DNA of 64,000 nucleotides from Branchiostoma lanceolatum (lineage: Eukaryota > Chordata > Leptocardii > Amphioxiformes > Branchiostomatidae): contig NC_089732.1 in assembly GCF_035083965.1 (NCBI RefSeq), forward strand, positions 10,865,424-10,929,423. Reading direction: 5' to 3'. Of this stretch, positions 1 through 11,252 are shown piece after piece. Numbering within the stretch: the stretch's first letter is position 1; each line of letters begins with the position of its first letter. The notes beneath the pieces were generated by a model. That model ran no database searches, had not been told where the DNA came from, and worked only from the letters and a program-made list of their open reading frames with translations. Both the position numbers and the translations under genes were made by a program.

Positions 1-568
1 CTGCACCTAACTTGCACTGGAGTGGTCCAGAATAAAACCAGCCTGCCACACTAGGGTCATATAAAGCTAGTTGCGGCCCCAAAATACCTCATAGTTTTCA
101 TAGTATACATGTACAGTAGTATGCTTTGATAGAGCAGACTCAAAATCACGAATCTCAAAATGGTACGACTAGCAACATCTTCCAAAAACTGTATTTTGTA
201 CTAAATGAGATGTCGGTGTAGGTATGCAAGAAAAAGTATTTTGAGCCCTGACTTGTACAGTTTGGCTCTTCTTCAATTCATCACAAGTTATTTGTGACTC
301 AGACTGTTTAGCAGCTAAAGCTCAGTAGAAGAATGTTAACAGCTATTTCCTGTCCTGCCCTCTAGAAACCGATACTGCCAGTATTTGCCTGGCTGTCTGC
401 CACGCCAAACAAGCTGTCGGGTGATGTCCTTGTGATTTGTAGGGCCTAAGTCTATGCAATACAGAATATGTTTTGCTATGTGTACTGTAATGTTTTAGGT
501 GTGGGTCAGGACACCAGCAATAGCTGCCTGTGTCCCACGTGTATTATATTGGTGGCAATCCCAATTAG
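1..568. other. No gene recognised at left edge
   Basis: I see no exon with good splice sites, RNA gene or clear repeat in this stretch. It is probably an intron of the plus-strand gene that ends at 2425, since that gene must have upstream exons, but this is inference from position only. Confidence 0.3.
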
Positions 569-774
569 ATCTGAATCTAAAATCTAAATCCAAAAGAAGA
601 GGAAAAACAGGCCTATCATCTATACTAAAACATCCTTTGTTAAAGTTGAGATTGGCTCATGGAAATGTTTCAAATTCCTTAGAATTTAGCCAGAAATTGA
701 AGAAAGTAGAGACAGTCCAAGTAGACTTGTCTCAAATATTTGTAGAAATTTCCAGACTGCTAGCTCGTCCAAAG
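569..774 (+). CDS. Candidate internal exon of left-edge plus-strand gene
   Basis: An open stretch is bounded by a possible acceptor (AATTAG before 569) and a possible donor (AAG|GTGCGT after 774). It would encode a basic, leucine-rich segment with an SKSKRRGK patch. Its end phase (0) does not fit directly onto the exon at 1560, which needs two carried bases. Either another exon lies between them or this is not an exon. No family is recognised. Low confidence. Confidence 0.3.
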
Positions 775-1559
775 GTGCGTTCCAGGACAGGGTATGTAAG
801 ACTTGTAGAGAAAGTTTTCACAAGTCAATGTTTTCCTTGTAATTCTCTAAATCATGTTCTCACAGCATCATTAATGTTACACCACATACTTTCAGCATAG
901 GCTTCAGTTATTTTTCAGACAGAAAATTTTCCCAGCAAAAACTAGTATAATTTTGTCTTTCCTTTGTTTAATCTGGCCTCAAAGATGGACCCCTTCTTCT
1001 ACAGATACTTTCATGGCCAGTGTTCTGATAAACTCTCCACTTGTTCCACACTTGAGAGCTTTTCAGCATACCACTAGGTTCTCCTCGAGCTCACATCATC
1101 ACACTGTCCAAATACCAGTCTCAAAGTCCTTCAACGGCGATAGCTTCTGTACACAGACTGCAAAATTATGAAAGTCTCTGCCTGACAAGTGTTTCCCTCC
1201 CGAATACAACCAACTGCCAACAGGGATCTAATACTTCCTTTGTGATAACCAGATAACAAGTCTGTGCTACATACATGTATGTGCAGCTATCCCAATATTG
1301 CCCTTAGTTTGCGATAATAGGACAAGTGTACAATGAATTTGAACATGCCCTTATTACATTTTGTATTAGCAATCCAGGCTTGTGTATGCTGTTGCACAGC
1401 TAAATCATCATCAATAATGCCAAGCCTGAATTTTTCTTGCCTGGAAAATAAGAAGCTGGTTACTTTTTTTGCCTGGAATCCCAGTTTTAAGTCTGCAGGA
1501 GGGTATATTTTAGATCCTATCTTTGAATATTGTTGAAGAAAAGTTTTCTCCATCCCCAG

Positions 1560-2425
1560 GTCTAACAGCGATCAGTCGGCCACGCCCCCGACGTTCCCCA
1601 GTCTCCGCACCAGGCTGACGTCGCTGCTCTGTCCCGACAACAACGGCAAGCCCAGGAACTGCAGGAGGAGACGCAAGAAGCGCAGGAGAATCCACCGAGA
1701 GAACGAGAGGCCCCGACAGTTCAACGACTTGTGGATACGAATCGAAGAAAGGTAATAAAAGTTTTAGTGATAATTGTTGGCATCTTGTTGGGATATAAAA
1801 TGAATGTGGGATGCACACACCCTGACATCAGTGCACAAGGGTCATAAAATGTCAGACAAAACATCAAAGTTTGTGTCCTGGGGTCAGAACATCTTGGTTG
1901 GGGCTGCACCTTCATTCAGAAGGGACATAAAATGGGGCACCTGTGATCGAGGAGGTGCCTCGCACATGTTTCAGAGAATGGCTATCAACCCCTCCCTGTA
2001 TAAATAACCCTGCTACTGAAACAGCAGGGAAACTTGCTGCTCTACAGTATGTGCCACTAGGCACTACAACTTCAAGGGTAGGAATGAACGAATGAATGAA
2101 CCAGGCTAGAAGGGATCATGCTTTAATCTTGAAGTTATATACATGAAATAAGAAATTTTATATGACAGTAGCCTAGGCCTTGCCTCTGTGGTTACTCATT
2201 TTTTTGTTTTTCAGCCATCTTTGATTCTGTCTTTTTGTGTGTTGCAGTGATTCACCATCAACAACAACTGAGAGCCCAACCGAAGTTCCTCCACGGAGAT
2301 TGTACTCGCTGCAGAGGGTTTCCTCACGGCGGTCGGCCGCGTTACGCTGCACACACACGTGGTGGTTACTGACCGTCTTCGGGTTGGCTGCCATGCAAGG
2401 ACCTCTCCTTCTCGTCATGAGATGA
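1560..2425 (+). CDS. Last two exons of unrecognised gene with C-terminal hydrophobic tail
   Basis: Two exons join cleanly: 1560-1751 (acceptor CCCCAG, donor AG|GTAATA) and 2248-2425 (acceptor GTTGCAG), ending at TGA 2423-2425. The first exon gives a Ser/Thr/Pro-rich start, one CPDNNG motif and a strongly basic run (RRRRKKRRR) that could act as a nuclear localisation or nucleic-acid-binding stretch. The second exon gives a Thr/Ser/Pro linker, an arginine-rich segment and a final hydrophobic stretch (about WWLLTVFGLAAM onward) ending almost at the C terminus. Together this suggests a tail-anchored membrane protein with a basic cytosolic or nucleoplasmic neck. The 5' part lies outside or is unresolved. 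I do not recognise the family. Join and stop are well supported; function is unknown. Confidence 0.6.
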
Positions 2426-2831
2426 TACCAGGGTTCGCTTTCAAATGACACGCTAGTCCTACCCCTCCTAGGAAGGGAACAATGTGCCACTGTCAAAATT
2501 GTCTTGCCACCAAAGTAGGACATTATATATGTTGTCACAAGTTACAATCTTTCTGTCTAAATTTTCTGTGCAAAAATGTCTGTATGCAAAAAGGGTGTCT
2601 TCCGTGGGTTGTCTACCAAGGTTTTGGATTGGCAAAAAACATGCGAGTTAGACAAGCCCTTGGCATGCTGTGAGTTTTAGGTGCTAAAGGTTTCATAGGC
2701 CATGCTTTCTTTTTGATGTTACAAAAATTACCAAATGCGGTAAACCTCAATAATACGGGGACATTCTAGAAAAGTGTGCCCCGTGTTTTGATCTTGTTTG
2801 ATCTACAGTAGCAGTTGAAGGCCAGATATTA

Positions 2832-2995
2832 CTTGAAAGTTCATCTGTGTTGGTAGAGGTCATTCTGAATCAAAGTTGAGCTGTGAATTGCCAAAACAAA
2901 AATTGGACTTACCAGTCAAAATCTGATCAGTCGAAAATTTGGGTAAGCCCAGTTTTTGTGTTGGCAATTCACTGTTGAACTTTGATCCAGAAGCC
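2832..2995. repeat. Palindromic MITE-like element (copy 1)
   Basis: The core, about 2874-2992, starts TCAAAGTT and ends AACTTTGA. Its arms of about 45 bp are imperfect inverted repeats that both contain the motif GAATTGCCAA (inverted on the right). The left flank CTTGAAAGTTCATCTGTG is shared with the second copy near 11010-11197, so the mobile or duplicated unit is larger than the palindrome. No coding capacity. Confidence 0.6.
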
Positions 2996-3127
2996 TAGAC
3001 ATTGTGTCATCAGAACAGAATACCAGATGAAAGATTAGTAAAACATGCTTAATGTAAGCCTTGTTAAATGATGTATGAAACAGCACCATTTTGACGATGG
3101 TGTGTTATGCAACAGCATCAACTTAAC

Positions 3128-3297
3128 TTGAACGCAAGGTAAGAGTTACTCAAGCAACTGGATAGATTTTGAAAATGGTCAGACATTTCAGCATTTGTTG
3201 TCTTTTGTCTGTGAGTAACGAAAGACAACAGATGCTATCTGAAACATCTGTTTCTAAAATCTATTCAGTTGCTTGAGTAACCGTTACCTTGCATATC
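3128..3297. repeat. Inverted-repeat element, family with four copies
   Basis: Left arm reads GCAAGGTAAGAGTTACTC and on through a CAGCATTTGTTGTC segment. The right arm returns as GACAACAGATGCT and ends GAGTAACCGTTACCTTGC. Arms are about 70 bp. Half copies carrying the CAGTTGCTTGAGTAAC-type end recur at about 10860-10925, 15590-15655 and 59490-59575. Confidence 0.6.
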
Positions 3298-3760
3298 TTA
3301 TAACCTACATCGACAGATACATAAACATTACCTCAACCTGATGATTTTAGAAGGGTTTTAGAGTTTTATCTTTTAGCAATGTTAAGCTTGGTAAATTTTC
3401 AAGCATCGTCAGTATATCAGCCAAACCAGTACAAATGTATGTATGGGACCAAAAGAATCGTCAGAAACCATGTAGTTTAGAGTAAGTGTTTCTACACTAA
3501 GCACAAATAGTTTGGAAACTTAAATTTGACCAATCATTTCTCTGTTGTTACTTAACCAATTTAACAATTGATCGAGTAATAGCAGAATGATGTATGATTG
3601 ACAGAAATCAAGTTGCCAATCTTCTTGTGTTGTGTTTGTCATAAGATGTTGTCACAACTGGTTCACTTGGCAGCTACTAAGCAAGGAATGTGGCTGAAGT
3701 GTTTCCTAATTGTAAATAGTTCCATGTAGACTAAGTATGAATGTACATGCATGTACCAAC

Positions 3761-3847
3761 TAGCCTGGGTACCATCCTCCGTAATAACCGCTGGCTCAAA
3801 CTTTTTGCTTGCTACTACGGTTACTACGGAGGATGGTACCCAGGCTA
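3761..3847. repeat. Perfect-armed hairpin
   Basis: Arms of about 23 bp (TAGCCTGGGTACCATCCTCC and its reverse complement) enclose a loop of about 38 bp that itself has a repeated CTACGG motif. Near-perfect arm identity suggests a recent insertion or a structure-forming element. No gene overlaps it. Confidence 0.65.
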
Positions 3848-5379
3848 TGTACCAACTCCTAACTGCCAAGAACCAATATCACCAATATCACTGCCTCTGT
3901 ACTCATAATAAAGTATTATGGTATTGTATTTTTATATACCAATGTATCTAATGAGTAATATCTACTTTTTATACCCATTTTTGAAACAATGTACATGTAA
4001 TATAAATCATACTTCAGGAAAGTGTATTTTAGTATTGCCATTGCCAAAATTGTATTGAACAGTAAGTGTTGTTATAGGCCTACATGTGTCGCTGTCAATG
4101 TATGTCAATACAAGACTAGTGATAAGTACTTTATACAATTACAAAAAGTCATTATATTTGGACACAATTATTTGTACCTTACGTACATGTAGCAGGTATA
4201 CATTGTGTAGGTTGTAAACTCTGGTAAGAGACCACAGCACACTGTGCCAATTGAACTTTATCATGTATTTCTGATGCCACCATAGGACACTATATTTATG
4301 TTAATGATTACAGGATTAAATTTTTCAAGTATTTACAATGTATTTTGCAAGAGTGAGAGTTTCATTGGCAGTTGTCAGTTCCTGCTTGTTCTGTATGGGT
4401 GAATGGGCTCTCATAAAAGTGATCTTGTGGTGATACGTAGTAGAAACCGCCGTGCCATTTGCCATCGCTGTTTTTCATGAAAGTTTATTGCAAGTTCTTG
4501 GCTCTAGGCTAATTACAAATACATTTAAAACATGAAAAGAACGGACAGACAGTGAACATTATATTATTCTACAAGTTAGTACAACTCTAATTTAACTACT
4601 GACACTAAATTCTAACTTATTTGGTTCGATTTCTTTTTCCGAGACAGTGAATAGACATTTGATAGCTTATTATGTGCTGTTCTGATAGTATACCAGTGTT
4701 ATTACCAGGTAAACTGACTTTTCCGTTTGGACAGTTCAACAGAGACCTCTAACGGCGAGTTTAAATAGTGCAGTATGGTACTACAGTAGTTTCGTATATC
4801 CATCTGTTTCCAGTTTGTATTTGCTTCCCAGCGAACGCTATTTTACAGTAAAACATTTGAATTAGTCACAGAGCTGATATTTTGCCGCTTAAACCTGTTT
4901 TGACACGTTCATCCGGCCTTTTGCGGTGCAAAAGCTACCCCGAGGAATCCATGCTGTGTGGTACGGTTCAAAAGCGACATACTACGGCCGACTGAGGTAC
5001 TGCAACTAGAGCTCTTTGCGAATTCGTTTATTTACTCCCGCTATGGTGCCCTGAAGTGACACCACTAATCACACAACGCAAGGAGAAATACAACTTCATT
5101 ACACAATCTAAAGGGACGACACAAACCCCTGTTTTATGCGGAAAGAAGAGAGTTCTAGATAACAACGCTAATTTAATCGACAATCGGTTATACTGCGTTG
5201 TACTGCGATGATTCGGGTAATCAGGACATAACACTGACCTTTTCAAAGAGAGCAGGGCGATTAAGGTCAAAGTTTAAACTTATTAATCCCTGATTATCCA
5301 AATTGTAATCACAGCATGACCGATTGTCGGTCTAAACCACAACGGACTTTCCTGTAATGGAGAACCGCTTCCGTTGCTT

Positions 5380-5460
5380 TTAACTTTCTCCCTGCTGCCT
5401 AACTCTGAAAACAATAAGGAATTGAGTGCCAAACGGATACTTCAGAGTGCTAAAGGTTAA
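5380..5460. repeat. 81-bp TTAA-flanked MITE (copy 1)
   Basis: Begins TTAACTTTCTCCCTGCTGC and ends GTGCTAAAGGTTAA. TTAA sits at both outer ends. Three further copies are at 26519-26599, 32283-32355 and 53286-53366, three of the four being exactly 81 bp. Confidence 0.6.
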
Positions 5461-5553
5461 AGGATTGTGTGGAGTACTTGCTTCGTGTGATTCTTGCCGT
5501 CGCCTGGGATCCGGACCGTGTAAACGAATGAAGGATGCTTGGAGCCTCAACTG

Positions 5554-5730
5554 CAGTCAGCCGTAGAGTGTCTCTATTCTAACACCGTGAAATAAACGAG
5601 TTATCGGGGAACACTGACTGCAGTACTTCAGTCAGCCGTAGAGTGTCTCTATTTGAACACCGTGAAATAAACGAGTTATCTGAGAACACTGACTGCAGTA
5701 CTTCAGCCAGCCGTAGAGTGTCTCTATTAT
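5554..5730. repeat. 75-bp tandem repeat, about 2.4 copies
   Basis: The unit starts CAGTCAGCCGTAGAGTGTCT at 5554, 5629 and (one change) 5704, an exact 75-bp period. Each full unit carries GAAATAAACGAGTTATC. The array stops abruptly in a simple ATT/ACT-rich run. No reading frame or known satellite is recognised. Confidence 0.8.
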
Positions 5731-5954
5731 CTTACTACTATTACTATTATCTAACTGCGAATTTGTATGGCCACAATGACTCGATTTTGTGGATACAATC
5801 CTCTTGACAAACCAAGAGTAATATGAGAGCCCTCAAATGATGATAATGATGCTAACATTTCAACACGCAGAACAGTTTATCACATGATACACGGTGAATT
5901 ATTTTTCTGTTGTTCTTTTATCAGGATGAAGGTTGTATGTATGGCCGTATGTCT

Positions 5955-6153
5955 AGTCTCTACCAGACTAACAGCGTCGGCTATAGAGAGAACATTTGCC
6001 GGGGGACTTTGGCCATGAAGGACAACATTTCCATCCGCTGTCCAGGGTTGCATATTTGACCCTCTCTCCGTAGCCTACTCCCTTCATACAATTGACTCTA
6101 TTTGGCCAATTTCTACTATTTTTCCAGCGACCCGCAGAGACTGGTGGAGGCTA
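5955..6153. repeat. Dispersed repeat (copy 1)
   Basis: Starts TAGTCTCTACCAGACTAAC and ends TGGTGGAGGCTA. A related, diverged copy lies at 34797-34958 in the phosphatase gene with the same order of motifs (TTTGCC, TTTGGCCA, GGAGGCTA). The short ends are imperfect inverted repeats, which suggests a non-autonomous DNA element. Confidence 0.5.
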
Positions 6154-6253
6154 CCGTATGTCCTCGTTTTATCAGTCTTGTGGTTTGATGTTTAGTGAGC
6201 GGATTCATGAAGATTCAAGTAAAAGGCCAAAGCTGTCATGGAAAATCAAATAA

Positions 6254-8887
6254 GGTCTCCAAGCAGATGTTGGGGTCGAAGATCGTCATTTTTTTATAAA
6301 CGACGGCCGGACTTCGTTGACATCCTCTAACCCCATATAAGCAAATGAGCGATAGAGCAAAAGGCCAAAGTTATCAAAGGAAAGCCGACGAAGTCCACAT
6401 ATATCCTAAACCTACTAATTACGTACAGGACATGATTTATACATGAATGTAGGTGGCGCTTCCAGGGGCGGACATGGTGTTACATGGGCCCTCGTGCGGC
6501 GCCTATAAATCGGTCCTCTTTGTGTTAATTCGTGTCTTAACGGTAGTTTTAGATAATATAAATATGTCTGGACTGTTTGGGAAAGTATTCACTGGCTTTA
6601 AGCCTAAATTCACAGTTCTACAAGTCGTGACTATATACCCTATCATAGCCTAATCTGCAGTACCGCTCCCGGCCGCGACCAGAAAATTGACTAAAACGAC
6701 CGTCAAATTGCCAAATTTCCGTATTTTCGGGAATGGGGAAATGGCGAAAGGCTCGCAAAGGGGTTTGATGTTTTGAGGCTTATTTGACCTTGAACTCGAA
6801 ACTCCGACCATGTAAGACCAAGAATTACGATATCTTAGACATTTCGCCAAAATGTAATGGGACATTGGGCCATGAATCACATGTTTCCCTCACATTTCAC
6901 CAATAGAAGAGGCCGAGTCTACATTTCCTGTACATTTTCGCTTTGTAAAGGGCTACCACATCCAAAGTTCAATTGTGATTTATGAAACAAGGAGACTTTG
7001 AACAGTTGCAACGATGTTTATGTCTGTTTGTCCATCAATAGATCCAATTTCCTTTCAAAAAGCCGTAAGATGTTTGGATTCTAACAATGCAACGGTGAAT
7101 GCTATGGTGGTTATTATCATAATCTATTCATTTAGATATTAAGATATGGCTGCCAGCCATGATATGTACATGTAGTTGTTTTGTCGGGAATTGAATTTTA
7201 TATGTTATACATTATACTTGATTATGTGCTTATGCCATAGTAATAGTTTATCATATTAGTTCAGTGCCTTTTGTTGCTGATATACTGATGTTGCACCGAT
7301 GTTTCATAAACAATGCTCCATATCAGACCACAAACAAAACATTCATAGTCACAGACATTAAAGAGAGCTACGCCAGGCCTTATGTATGACAATTCTTAAG
7401 TACCTATTGAATGGCAGCTACCAATTATTGTCAGTCTGGAGAACTGTAATCCAGACAAGATGCTACTGTTGTCCTTTGTCTCGAGGATCGGTGGCTTCTT
7501 TAGGTTAAGAAAGCTCATTACAGTACCTCATGAGCGAAGAATATATATTTATATACATAAGCTAACTATCATCACATAGAAATATATATCATAAAACGAC
7601 CCTTTCCTGTTTGTCTTTCATATACTCCCCGGAATGGGGGTAGTCGCTTTAAGACAACATGTTTCCTTAACCAAGGGAACCACTGATCTTTACGCAAAGC
7701 CATCTTTCACAAGGCTTGATAGACTACTCTTGCGGTAGCTGTGATTCTGGAAGAACAACGTACTCAAGAACCATCACGCCTGATGACATTGGTTTCTCTC
7801 TATCTTTAATGGCTGTGACTCTGGAAGTTTTGTTCGTGGTCTGATATGGTGCCTTGTTTATGAAACATCAATGCAACATTAGCATTCCAGCAACAAAAGT
7901 CACGGAATTACACCAATAAATTATTTCTATGGCATCGGTACATCATTCCACTTGTAAAATGCATTTTCCGATAAAGCAACTTCATGTTTTAGCTACCAGC
8001 ATGTCATATGAATAGATTATGATAATAGCCACCTTAGCATCCATGCAGCTTTTAATCACCGATATACCTTACAGGATTTTGAAAGGAAATTGGACCTATT
8101 GATTAATATACATACATGAACACCGTCGCATTTGTTCCACGTCTTCTTGTTTCATAGATTACATTTGAACTTGGGATGTTTTAGCCTTTCAGTAAGTGAC
8201 CATTTACAGGAAATGCACACTTAATTGCTTCAATTGCTAATGTGCAAAGAAAATGTGTAATTTAGGACCTAATGTCCCATTGCACTTTTTGACGAAATGT
8301 CTAAAATATCACAAGAATATGTTTTACGTGCTCGCAGTTTCAAGTTCAATGTCAAATAAGCCTCAAAACGTCAAACCCCTTTGCGAGTCTTTTGCTATTC
8401 CCCCATTCCCGAAAAGACTGAAATTTGGCAATTTGACGGCCTCCTTTGTCAATTTTCGTGATACGGCCGGGAGCGGTACTGCAGATGAGGCTATGATAGG
8501 GTATGCAATCCCCACTTGTAACATGTGGAAATTTGGAAGACATCAGGCAAAACTCCAGTGAAAACCTTTCCAAATAGTTCCAGACATCTTTACATACCTA
8601 TAGAATGGCATAGTTGACATAACAAGGATCGATTTTTAGGTGCCGCGCGAGGAGCCCATGTAACACCATGTCCGCCGGTCGAAGCGCCACCTACATTCAT
8701 GTTTTCATCACATCTTGTACGTTTTGAGCAGTTTAAGGATATATGTAGACATCACCCGTTTCCCTTAACAACTTTTGCCTTTTACCAAAATTTTCACCTC
8801 CTTATATGGGGTAAGGGACTGTCAGAGAGGCCCGGCCGTCACTCAGAAAATATGACAATCCTTCGCCCCAACATCTGTTTGAAGATT
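6254..8887. mobile_element. 2.6-kb fold-back (near-palindromic) element
   Basis: The two halves are inverted copies over almost the whole length. Paired landmarks include the ends (TCTCCAAGCAGATGTTGGGG near 6256; CCCCAACATCTGTTTGAAGA near 8866), CATGAATGTAGGTGGCGC at about 6442 against its complement at about 8686, the GAAAGGAAATTGG region at about 8090 against about 7050, and CATAATCTATTCAT at about 7118 against about 8010. Translated halves (minus 6650-6880, plus 8253-8561) give homologous peptides sharing KFGNLT and AGSGTAD, a by-product of the palindrome rather than evidence of a gene. No transposase motif is seen. The terminal motif matches several short elements elsewhere in the window. 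Confidence 0.8.
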
Positions 8888-9394
8888 AGGTACGTTGTCT
8901 TGTTTCAGAAGACGGTGTAGAAAATTAACTTCTATATTTGTTCTTTCATGAGGTAACGTCGTAATATCATTATATTGCATTAGATAGTTTAACAATAACA
9001 GAGCTGGTAAAGCGTCTCATTTCCCCCAAATGATCTACAACTGCAACGTTCAGCTGATCTTATAATCACGTTTTGACGTATAACTCGAGAATGACCCAGT
9101 TAATTACAGCAGAGGCATCAAGTAGAACGGAGATCCTTAGTGTACTGGAACATCCAAGAATCCATTCCGTATTACACCCAAATTTTACAATGCCCGTTCC
9201 GGAAAGGACCGTACCGCAAAGCAAGGAGGTCTTACATGTATATAAAACCTCCTTGCTCAAAGCTAACAAAACATCACTCATGTGCGGCTTCACTCAATAC
9301 TTTATCAGGAGGGCTTGTATAGTCGATTTATATACGGAGCTTTTCTCGATATATCAGGTTTATATTTGATATTTTCCGTGGCTTTTACCATACC

Positions 9395-9395
<1 letters not shown>

Positions 9396-9480
<85 letters not shown>
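9396..9480. repeat. (AC)n microsatellite
   Basis: About 42 uninterrupted AC dinucleotides. The translated runs of His/Thr or Cys/Val across it are artefacts of the repeat. Confidence 0.95.
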
Positions 9481-9485
<5 letters not shown>

Positions 9486-11009
9486 CCATTCAATCAACTA
9501 CAGGCATAAATAAGTATGTTCTTGGAACTCTTTATTGCATTACAAAATGTCAAGAAGCAACAATCTTATTGAGAAGAAATTCTCTGTAGATTTGTGAAAT
9601 AAGCTGCAGCTCAGCTGCTAGACAAAATATCTTAAATATGGAGTTAATCATAGCCTACATATCACTAATCTAATATAGGCAAATTTTTAGTTTAGTAAGG
9701 AAATAAAACTTACTATATGGCCTCCGTCGGTCAGTATTGACCATGGTAAAAATCCTAATTCACAACAGCCCTACAGCATCGACTATGGCTAAACAGCCCT
9801 ATACGAGAATGACAGTCTTTCTACCAAACACTTATTAATTACATATTACACATGATTGCCTTTAAGCTTTGCACATCGCATGAAAACATATTCATTTGTA
9901 CAAAGATGCACTTGGAAGAGTCTTATGCATTTCATTTTCGTTAAAAGTTGAAACTATTGGAAAATAAAGATTAGCAACATATCAAAGCTATTTGAATTTT
10001 CATTCTTACCATGTACAATGTGGTACATAGACTTAGATACTTCTTTGACGTTTATAATATGCAACAATAATCATTGCAACACACGGCTGTCACCAAACAT
10101 GTTTCTTATAATGTGTGTTAAAAAATTTGAGTAAACCTGGAGCATAAAAAACATATTTTTTATTAATCAAATCATTTAAATGCTCATGTGCTTTATAAAT
10201 GTTGTGCTAGTACTAAAATCATTATATATATTTTCATATGTGGAACATCATTCTTAAATTCTTGATTACTGACAACAATAATTTCAATAATAATTTTGCT
10301 ACTCTATAAGCTGGAAGCAGTCCAAATAAGACTACAGTATATAGTTCTGTTAATATTGCACTGCAACATCAAAAGTGTAAGTACAGTGTGTGTTAGATAT
10401 TGGTCAGTACATTTTTGCACTTAATTAATATATCTCTGTAAGTCATTAAGAATTAAGATTCAGCAATTGATTATCATAGGGCAAAATTACATAACTGTAA
10501 GCAACAGACAATGCACTGGAAGATGTATTTGGAGAAATACAACTGGCTTGAGACCTTTGCAACACTTTCCACTGTTATTGTAAAAATTCTGATTGTATTT
10601 CATACAATGTAAAAATGTAACATTATCTGTCAAGTCATACAGTAACTAACTTGAACCCTGATCTGAAACTTTGTAGAATTTCGAAGTGAATATACATTTT
10701 TGAACTGTACTACACAATTGTTTCAACCTTGAAATTAAAACAAAGTGAAATTCATACTTTCCCTCCTGCCGTAAAATAAAGTCAAGTTGATAAACTACTA
10801 GAAACATCAAAGAAGGTTAGACATCAAGGTAATAAAATACACAAGATAGCAGTGACTCTAGCAACGGGAGAAAAACTGACAGTTTCCAAATCTTATTCAG
10901 TTGCTTGAGTATCAGCTACCTTGCGTAACTACTAGGAATGTTGGAGTTCTTGTAGAGGACCTAAAATATCTTGGATGATCAAACAGTTTGAAGACAGAGA
11001 GTGAACTTC

Positions 11010-11197
11010 ACTTGAAAGTTCATCTGTGTTGGCAGAAGTCATTCTGAGTCAAAGTTAAACTGTGAATTGCCAACACAAGAATATTATTGATCTATCTGCA
11101 CAACGTGATGTCACAGAAGCAGTGGATTGCTCATTCTCACTGGAGCTGATCAGTCAAAAATTTGGGTAAGTCCATTTTTTGTGTTGGCAATTCACAG
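11010..11197. repeat. Palindromic MITE-like element (copy 2, in phosphatase 3' UTR)
   Basis: Shares the left flank, both arms and the central GATCAGTC...AATTTGGGTAAG stretch with the copy at 2832-2995, but has extra sequence inside. It lies 56 bp past the stop codon of the minus-strand phosphatase, so it is probably part of that mRNA's 3' UTR. Confidence 0.55.
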
Positions 11198-11252
11198 TTG
11201 TATAGAGTAAATAACCCCAAATGATGATGATGATGATGTGGAGGACTTCTCT

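Larger units (their letters stand above)
2426..6253. other. Gene-poor stretch downstream of left gene, several small repeats
   Basis: No protein-coding gene is supported here. An AATAAA hexamer at 3907-3912 (plus strand) could end the 3' UTR of the gene stopping at 2425. The stretch also holds the inverted-repeat and tandem-repeat elements listed separately. 4000-5370 is otherwise unremarkable AT-rich sequence. Confidence 0.5.
8888..11252 (-). other. Probable 3' UTR of the receptor phosphatase (9531-11252) plus flank
   Basis: Downstream of the minus-strand stop at 11253 the sequence is AT-rich with no coding exon. A minus-strand AATAAA (TTTATT at 9531-9536) would give a 3' UTR of about 1.7 kb. 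The stretch holds a MITE copy (11010-11197), a half copy of another repeat (10860-10925) and, beyond the possible cleavage site, an (AC)n tract. A small hairpin (GCAAGGAGGT at 9221, complement at 9247) lies just outside. Confidence 0.4.

Noticed and set aside
3128..3297. CRISPR-like or bacterial repeat
   Set aside because: Only inverted arms, with no spaced direct array. The gene content is eukaryotic throughout.
8253..8561. 102-codon open frame in the right arm of the fold-back element
   Set aside because: Its homologue in the left arm (6650-6880) runs on the opposite strand as the palindrome predicts. There is no family motif, and it is explained by the inverted repeat.
9221..9256. Small hairpin GCAAGGAGGT / ACCTCCTTGC as terminator
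   Set aside because: Intrinsic terminators are not used by animal pol II genes. It is too short to claim another role.
9282..9509. His/Thr and Cys/Val repeat peptides
   Set aside because: Pure translation of the (AC)n microsatellite.
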